DNA of 18,688 nt from an uncultured Dialister sp. (GTDB lineage Bacteria; Bacillota; Negativicutes; Veillonellales; Dialisteraceae). The DNA lies in the NCBI RefSeq assembly GCF_900538805.1, contig NZ_UPZP01000038.1, forward strand, positions 1 to 18,688, in the 5' to 3' direction. This document shows positions 13,996 through 18,688 of the stretch, one piece after another. Each line of letters starts with the position of its first letter. Within the stretch, counting starts at the first letter, position 1. Under the pieces are notes generated by a model, which was not told where the DNA came from, made no database searches, and saw only the letters and a program-made list of their open reading frames with translations. Made by a program: the position numbers and the translations under genes.

Positions 13996-15122
13996 ATCAC
14001 CTTCTCAATTTCCGTAATCCTATCCACATAGGGCACTTTCTCCCTTTCAAACATGGGTGCCTCTTTCTTTCCTTCCAGTCCGGTGAGGATACCGATGAAT
14101 CTGGTGCCGGCCCGGCGGCTTCCGAGAACGTCGGAGTAGGAGTCGCCGCAGACGTAGATTTCATCGTCCTTTGAGGGTTTCATCTCCTCCTTCAGATAGG
14201 CCTCGTAATTTTCCCGTTTCCTGCCAAACACGGCGCAGCTGAAAATGAAGGGCGCCGGCTTGTCGGGCACGGAGCATTTGAACATATCCGCTGCTTCTAC
14301 GGCGTCGGAGGCAGTGGCCAGGTAGAAGGGGTCGAATTCTTCATACCAATGGAAGAGTTTAAAGGGAATTTCCATTTCTTCCCTGGCCCTTCCCGTGGCC
14401 ACGGCGATTGCAAAGCCCCTTTCCTTGAGCCGGATGAAAAGGGAACGGATAGCCTCTGCCGGCGCCAGGGGCACTTCCCGGGAAAGGAAGCCCTCCTTGC
14501 CGCCGCTGTAGGGCATGTGGTGGAGAAGGGAAATAAAGGTATCATCCCCCAAGTACCATGCCTGGAAAGCTTCGGTATGGATGGTCCAGAAGGGCGAACG
14601 AAGCAGTGCCCAGTCCGTGCTGTTTCCAAAATCAGAGGCCATGGCCTCCTTGAGACAGTTCACCACGTCCTCTCCTTCCAAATCTTTCGAAAGAACCTTT
14701 TCCCACTGATGGAGGATGTCCTCTGCTGTGGGAATGGGAAGCCCCATAAGAACAAGCCCCGCTTCCTTCATGTCCGACGGTTTTTCAAAAGAAAGAGACA
14801 CCTTTTCCCCACCGGACCGCTTCTCATAGGTCAGCGCCATGAGCCACAGCGCCGTAATGAGCCAGCAGTGCACCATGTCCCAGTTAGAATTGATGCCATG
14901 GGCCTTCAGGAACGAAAGGAGCCGGTCATTCCCCCACACCCGGCTGCGGCAGGACGCAATCTGCCCCTCCGTCACATGGCGGGCATCAAAATCCTCCCCC
15001 TCCAGGGGAAGCCCCATGTAGTCCTTGCTATGCAAAAGCTCCCATACCGTGAGGGCTGATACATCAAAATACCGCTCCTCCGAAAGGAGCACGCCGTCCA
15101 CATCAAAAATCACCTTTTTCAT
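13977..15122 (-). CDS. HAD-superfamily hydrolase with a large cap insertion
   Basis: A 381-residue haloacid-dehalogenase-fold protein, probably a phosphatase; the substrate is unknown. Motif I is DVDGV (Asp7, Asp9), motif II ATGR (Thr243), motif III Lys288 in PDKPAPF, and motif IV CGDSYSD (Asp327, Asp331). The core is therefore complete. Residues 12-220 form an unusually large, mostly helical insertion rich in Trp between motifs I and II, which probably caps the active site. ATG at 15120-15122 has AGGAGG about seven bases upstream. A -10-like TATGAT lies near 15175 without a clear -35. The last residues (DMPLA) and the TGA are encoded by the terminal hairpin module of block E5; no other terminator is seen. 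Confidence 0.85.
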   Translation of the reverse strand: MKKVIFDVDGVLLSEERYFDVSALTVWELLHSKDYMGLPLEGEDFDARHVTEGQIASCRSRVWGNDRLLSFLKAHGINSNWDMVHCWLITALWLMALTYEKRSGGEKVSLSFEKPSDMKEAGLVLMGLPIPTAEDILHQWEKVLSKDLEGEDVVNCLKEAMASDFGNSTDWALLRSPFWTIHTEAFQAWYLGDDTFISLLHHMPYSGGKEGFLSREVPLAPAEAIRSLFIRLKERGFAIAVATGRAREEMEIPFKLFHWYEEFDPFYLATASDAVEAADMFKCSVPDKPAPFIFSCAVFGRKRENYEAYLKEEMKPSKDDEIYVCGDSYSDVLGSRRAGTRFIGILTGLEGKKEAPMFEREKVPYVDRITEIEKVIDMPLA

Positions 15123-15183
15123 CCTGTTCCTCCTGTATGAAATGGGAATTTCCTGTTTTTATCCATTTTATCATATTTTATGG

Positions 15184-15850
15184 AGGGGCGCGAAGCGCCC
15201 CGGGTTCAGGGGGTTCAGGGGGTTCAGAGGGTTCAGAGGGGAAGGTATCGCCCTTCGGGCGATAAGTACATATGCCGCCTTCGGCGGCAGCGCTGCCAAA
15301 GGCAGCGAAAACCATACAACCTCGCTGCGCTCGTTGGAAATGCACCCCTATCCCCGCCTACGGCGGTACTTCCACCTAAAGGTGAAACGACTCACTACAT
15401 TTTGCGCGTCGCTGGCGCTCCTTCAAAATGTGTTCGCTGTGCACCCCGGAGGGGGGAAGTCTGCTCTCCGCTCAGCTTTTGGTCTCATAAGCATCGCAAA
15501 GCATAGTGCCGCTAGAATCTCCCCCTCCGGGGTGGCAAGCGAACACGATTCGTAGGGAGCCGTAGGCGACAGAGAATCGTATGAGACGCTTTCCCGTGGA
15601 GAGACGCCGCCACAGGCGGCAGAAGGGGTGCATTTCCACGGGCCACAGGCCCGGTTTTATGGTTTTCCCCCGTCCGCAAGGGCGGTTTGCCTGTTTTCCC
15701 ACGGGCGAAAGCCCGGTTGTAACGGTTTTCTTTATATTGCGCCCGCAGGGCGCCACCACAACCCTCGCACCAAAGGCGCGTCAAACTTTAGACCCCTAAG
15801 AACCCTCGGCCCGAAGGGCCGTCAACCCTCACGCCCGAAAGGGCGTGTCC
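15184..15850. repeat. Composite hairpin repeat block E6
   Basis: A near-complete inverted-repeat block between the divergent HAD and galE genes. It starts with GGGGCGC-gaa-GCGCCCC (15185-15201) and GGTTCAGGG/GGTTCAGAG units, followed by ATCGCCC-ttc-GGGCGAT and GCCGCC-ttc-GGCGGC. The core has ACATTTTG/CAAAATGT (15397-15404 with 15424-15431) and ACGATTC/GAATCGT (15545-15551 with 15574-15580). The right arm has GCGCCC-gca-GGGCGC, GGCCC-gaa-GGGCC and a terminal ACGCCC-gaa-AGGGCGT about 70 bp before galE. No gene is seen. Confidence 0.78.
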
Positions 15851-15881
15851 ATGAAGCCGCGCCCCTTTTTCCCATGATATA

Positions 15882-15890
15882 TGCTATACT
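15882..15890 (+). promoter_or_regulatory. Extended -10 promoter of galE
   Basis: TGCTATACT combines an extended TG motif with a TATACT -10 box, about 30 bp before the galE ATG. The -35 region is poor, as is common for extended -10 promoters. It lies just outside the end of block E6. Confidence 0.6.
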
Positions 15891-15920
15891 TATAAATAAC
15901 TTATTATAAGGAGGCAGACC

Positions 15921-16910
15921 ATGAATATTTTAGTTACCGGCGGTGCCGGATACATTGGTTCCCACACGGTGAGAGCCCTTCTTTCATCCGACAGCTTTAC
16001 GCCCGTTATTTTCGACAACCTGTCCACCGGCCACGCAGAATCAGTACCGGAAGGCACGGTATTGGTGAAAGGGGACATTCATGATATAGATTTCGTAGCA
16101 GATACCCTGAAGAAATATGACATCAAAGGGGTTATCCATTTCGCCGCCTATTCCCTGGTAGGCGAATCCATGGTGGACCCGGCGAAGTACTACACCAACA
16201 ATGTGGAAGGCACCCTTCATCTCCTTATGGGCATGAAGAAGGCGGGGGTAGACAAAATCGTCTTTTCCTCCACTGCCGCCGTGTACGGGGAACCGGAGAA
16301 AACGCCGATTGAAGAAGATTTTCCCCACAACCCCACCAACGTGTACGGCCGCACAAAACTGGTCATCGAAAACATGATGAAAGACTTCACCAGCGCCTAT
16401 GGCCTCCATTACGTGGCCCTCCGCTACTTCAACGCCGCCGGCGCCGCCCTGGACGGCTCCATCGGCGAAGACCACAATCCCGAATCCCACCTCATTCCCC
16501 TCATCCTGAAAACCGCCCAGGGCGTAAGGGACCACATCGCCATCTACGGCACCGACTACCCCACCCCCGACGGCACCTGCATCCGGGACTACATCCACGT
16601 CCTGGATCTGGCCGACGCCCACGTGCTGGCCATGAAATACCTGGCTGACGGTGGAAAGAGTACCTACTTCAACCTGGGCAGTGAAAAGGGCTTCAGCGTC
16701 CGTGAAATCATTGAAACCGCGAAAAAAGTGACAGGCATCGATTTCAAAGTCACCGAAGAAGCCCGCCGCAGCGGCGACCCCGCCGTACTCATTGCCTCCT
16801 CTAAAAAATGTAGAGAAACCTTGGGCTGGCACCCCACCCATTCCAACACGGAAGAAATCATCGCCTCCGCCTGGAAATGGCATAAAGAGCATCCCTACGG
16901 ATATAAGTGA
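15921..16910 (+). CDS. galE: UDP-glucose 4-epimerase
   Basis: GalE interconverts UDP-glucose and UDP-galactose with bound NAD in the cytoplasm, for galactose use and envelope polysaccharide. The 329-residue length is standard. The Rossmann NAD motif GGAGYIG is at 7-13, the SSTAAVYG segment (116-123) carries the active-site Ser/Thr, and the catalytic YxxxK is Tyr142-Lys146 (YGRTK). NPTNVYGRTK and the ALRYFNAAGA segment are typical of GalE. AAGGAGG precedes the ATG at about seven bases. The TGA is directly followed by CAGCGCC-ttt-GGCGCTG, the terminal hairpin of block E7. galU, the enzyme that makes its substrate, follows 405 bp later on the same strand. Confidence 0.96.
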   Translation: MNILVTGGAGYIGSHTVRALLSSDSFTPVIFDNLSTGHAESVPEGTVLVKGDIHDIDFVADTLKKYDIKGVIHFAAYSLVGESMVDPAKYYTNNVEGTLHLLMGMKKAGVDKIVFSSTAAVYGEPEKTPIEEDFPHNPTNVYGRTKLVIENMMKDFTSAYGLHYVALRYFNAAGAALDGSIGEDHNPESHLIPLILKTAQGVRDHIAIYGTDYPTPDGTCIRDYIHVLDLADAHVLAMKYLADGGKSTYFNLGSEKGFSVREIIETAKKVTGIDFKVTEEARRSGDPAVLIASSKKCRETLGWHPTHSNTEEIIASAWKWHKEHPYGYK

Positions 16911-17280
16911 CAGCGCCTTTGGCGCTGAGGGGTGACGGCCCTCTCGGGCCGAAGGTTCTTAAGGTTCTTAGGTTTGACGGGCCTTCAGCCCGAGGGTTGT
17001 GGTGGCGGCTCCGCCGCAGTTTATAAGCCGACGCAGGCGGCAGAAGGGGTGCATTTCCACGGGCCACAGGCCCGGTTTTATGGTTTTTCCTCGCCCGCAA
17101 GGGCGGTTTCTGTTTTCCTCGGGCGATAGCCCGGGTGTGAAGATTTTATACAAACTGGCGCCTTCTATAAATTAAAAGGCGCCTACCACAACCCTCGCGG
17201 CCTGAAAGGCCGCGTCAAACTTAAGCCCCTTTAGAACCTTCGGCCCAAAGGGCCGTCAACCCTCACGCCCGCAGGGCGTG
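16911..17280. repeat. Composite hairpin repeat block E7, complete inverted-repeat copy
   Basis: The clearest complete unit, about 370 bp between galE and galU. Left modules: CAGCGCC/GGCGCTG (16911-16927), GGCCC/GGGCC (16937-16950), CGGGC/GCCCG (16978-16992), GCGGC/GCCGC (17005-17017). Right modules in mirror order: GGCGCC...GGCGCC around 17157-17182, CGCGGCCT/AGGCCGCG (17196-17214), GGCCC/GGGCC (17242-17254), CACGCCC/GGGCGTG (17264-17280). Linkers such as GGTTTGACG and GAGGGTTGTGGTGG on the left are reverse complements of those on the right. No gene is seen; the right end is 35 bp from the galU start. Confidence 0.82.
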
Positions 17281-17315
17281 TCCATATAGCAATTAAGACA
17301 AAAAGGAGTACATAC

Positions 17316-18197
17316 ATGCAGAAAATCAGAAAAGCAGTCATTCCGGCAGCCGGTTTCGGCACCCGTTTCCTTCCGGAGACCAAGGCCATGCCCAAGGAAA
17401 TGCTTCCTATTGTGGACAAGCCCACCATCCAGTACATTGTGGAAGAAATCAAAGCCAGCGGCATTGAGCAGATTCTCATTATTTCCGGCCATGCCAAGAG
17501 AGCCATTGAAGACCATTTCGACTCTTCTCCGGAGCTGGAACAGCATCTGTATGAATCGGGGAAAATGGACCTTCTTCGGGAAGTCAGGCAGGTGGCTTCC
17601 GTCAAAATCCACTACACCCGCCAGCAGTACATGAGAGGGCTGGGGGATGCCATTCTCTGCGCCAAGGATTTCATTGACGGCGAACCCTTCGGCGTCATTC
17701 TGGGGGACGATGTGGTGTACAACGCCAACGGCGAACCGGCACTGCGCCAGCTCATGGACCAGTATGAGAAAACCGGCGGCACCGTCATCGGCTGCCAGAT
17801 CGTGAAACCGGAGCTTGTTTCCTCCTACGGCATCGTAGACGGCGCGCCTACGGAAGACCCGAACCTTCTCAGGGTGAAGGACATGGTGGAAAAGCCAAGC
17901 AGAGAAGAAGCCCCCAGCCGCTTCGCCGCCCTGGGCCGCTATGTCATCACACCGGACGTATTCGAAGTGCTGGAACAGACAAAGCCCGGCAAGGGCGGAG
18001 AAATCCAGCTCACCGACGCCCTCCGCGTCATGGCCCACAACGGCAGCGTGTACGCCTATAACTTCACCGGCAAACGGTACGACACAGGAAATAAACTGGG
18101 CTACCTGAAAGCCACCGTGGAATTCGCCCTCCGCCGCCCGGACCTGGGACCCCAGTTCCGGCAGTATTTGAAAAACCTCTTGGCAGAAGATAAATAA
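17316..18197 (+). CDS. galU: UTP-glucose-1-phosphate uridylyltransferase
   Basis: GalU makes UDP-glucose from UTP and glucose-1-phosphate, feeding GalE and cell-surface glycan synthesis. The 293-residue length is normal. The nucleotide-binding signature AAGFGTRFLPETKAMPKEMLP lies at about 11-31, followed by KPTIQYIVEE, GLGDAILCAK near 107-116, LGDDVVY near 128-134 and the C-terminal RYDTGNKLGYLKA. AAGGAG precedes the ATG at about eight bases. No clear promoter is found in the 35 bp between block E7 and the gene, so it is either read through from galE across E7 or driven from within the repeat. An intrinsic terminator follows at once. Confidence 0.96.
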   Translation: MQKIRKAVIPAAGFGTRFLPETKAMPKEMLPIVDKPTIQYIVEEIKASGIEQILIISGHAKRAIEDHFDSSPELEQHLYESGKMDLLREVRQVASVKIHYTRQQYMRGLGDAILCAKDFIDGEPFGVILGDDVVYNANGEPALRQLMDQYEKTGGTVIGCQIVKPELVSSYGIVDGAPTEDPNLLRVKDMVEKPSREEAPSRFAALGRYVITPDVFEVLEQTKPGKGGEIQLTDALRVMAHNGSVYAYNFTGKRYDTGNKLGYLKATVEFALRRPDLGPQFRQYLKNLLAEDK

Positions 18198-18205
18198 GAA
18201 AGATG

Positions 18206-18238
18206 AAAAAAGACCGGCTCTGGGGCCGGTCTTTTTTT
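18206..18238 (+). terminator. Intrinsic terminator after galU
   Basis: GACCGGC (18212-18218) pairs with GCCGGTC (18225-18231) around a 6-nt loop, with A-run and T-run flanks that extend the stem and end in seven T. It lies about 10 bp after the stop. Confidence 0.92.
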
Positions 18239-18242
18239 GTGC

Positions 18243-18537
18243 TTTAAAGGTTCTTAAGATTGACGGGCCTGCGGCCCATGGAACCACTGCGTGGCAAAGT
18301 TCAGCGGGTTCAGAAGGTTCAAAGGGTTCAGAGGGGAAGGTATCGCCTTCGGCGATGAGTATGAAGTCAGCGTTACGGGATTTACTTTTTGTCTCCAGTG
18401 CTGCAAGACGAAGTGCTAAAACCTCCTTCCCCAGGAAGGGGGCGCCGCAGGCGACAGAGGAACAGCGTGGATTAGACGATAGAAGTCAGAAATCAGACGT
18501 CAGACTGCGTTACGGGATTGCCTTCCCGCCCCATCGT
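18243..18537. repeat. Composite hairpin repeat block E8, left arm
   Basis: After the galU terminator come GGTTCTTAAGATTGACGGGCC, GGTTCAGCG/GGTTCAGAA/GGTTCAAAG/GGTTCAGAG units (about 18299-18335) and ATCGCC-tt-CGGCGAT. A segment at 18355-18465 closely matches 6105-6220 of block E3. No gene is seen; the matching right arm is not in the window. Confidence 0.65.
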
Positions 18538-18565
18538 CATTCTGAGCGAAGCGAAGAATCTTGGT
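18538..18565 (+). repeat. CATTCTGA...GAAGAATCTTGG dispersed repeat, second copy
   Basis: CATTCTGAGCGAAGCGAAG followed by AATCTTGG; same element as 13481-13508 with a few changes in the loop. Both copies are preceded by CTTCC and a C-rich tract ending in CAnnGGTC/CATCGT. Confidence 0.6.
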
Positions 18566-18611
18566 AAGCGACGACATTGACTCCGACTAGCACACCAGTC
18601 CACTAGTTCAA

Positions 18612-18668
18612 TAGGGAAGCGCTGATTAAATCGTTGTTTGCTTTTATTCTTGAATTTTTATGCAATGC
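18612..18668 (-). repeat. 57-nt dispersed element with ArgR-box-like core, right copy
   Basis: Inverted partner of 20-76, aligned without gaps. On the minus strand it contains TGCATAAAAATTCA, which fits the ArgR/AhrC operator consensus more closely than the left copy, and ends in TTAATCAGCGCTTCCCTA. The middle 20 bases differ. No arginine gene is visible at this edge of the window. Confidence 0.5.
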
Positions 18669-18688
18669 AAGGAATGAGGCGACGCGAA

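Noticed and set aside
16041..16892. Antisense open frame over galE, and 17256-18287 antisense to galU
   Set aside because: Both are mirror frames of well-identified genes, with no promoter, ribosome site or recognisable domain.

Overview
The window comes from a low-to-mid-GC Firmicutes relative, most likely Negativicutes (Veillonellaceae/Dialister-like). This is inference, not proof. It rests on the B. subtilis-like gene order holB-ricT(yaaT)-trmN6(yabB)-rsmI(yabC), a single-chain clostridial-type PurL-PurQ, AGGAGG-type ribosome sites, sigma-A promoters with 17-bp spacers, and two genes with classical signal peptides.

Layout. Minus strand: a YihY/BrkB-type membrane protein (372-1253); fused FGAM synthase purL (2159-5902, probable TTG start); a two-gene operon of unrecognised exported proteins (8734 down to 7221); the tightly overlapping operon holB-ricT-trmN6-rsmI (13263 down to 9833); and a HAD hydrolase (15122 down to 13977). 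Plus strand: galE (15921-16910) and galU (17316-18197), which together supply UDP-glucose and UDP-galactose for envelope polysaccharide.

Region 6490-7061 holds no protein gene. It carries three consecutive copies of an apparent small-RNA gene, each with its own sigma-A promoter (TTGCnn, 17 bp, TATAAT) and its own intrinsic terminator. The 5' halves are nearly identical. The 3' halves differ, but complementarity is kept by compensatory changes in two helices that together form a pseudoknot-like fold. I do not recognise the family; this is the best candidate for an undescribed element.

Most other intergenic space (about 4 kb in eight blocks, E1-E8) is filled by a composite repeat family. Each block is a string of short GC-rich hairpins with 3-5 nt loops joined by conserved linkers and 9-nt GGTTCAGAG-type units. 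Complete blocks are arranged as large imperfect inverted repeats. Stem sequences change between copies with complementarity preserved. The terminal hairpin often abuts or overlaps the stop codon of the neighbouring gene and in two cases encodes its C-terminal residues. Several genes have no other visible terminator. A separate 57-nt element with an ArgR-box-like core lies in inverted orientation near both ends of the window.

Many long open frames in other phases (for example antisense to purL, or encoding NPLNPL/SEPSEP peptides) are shadows of real genes or of the repeats and are not annotated.
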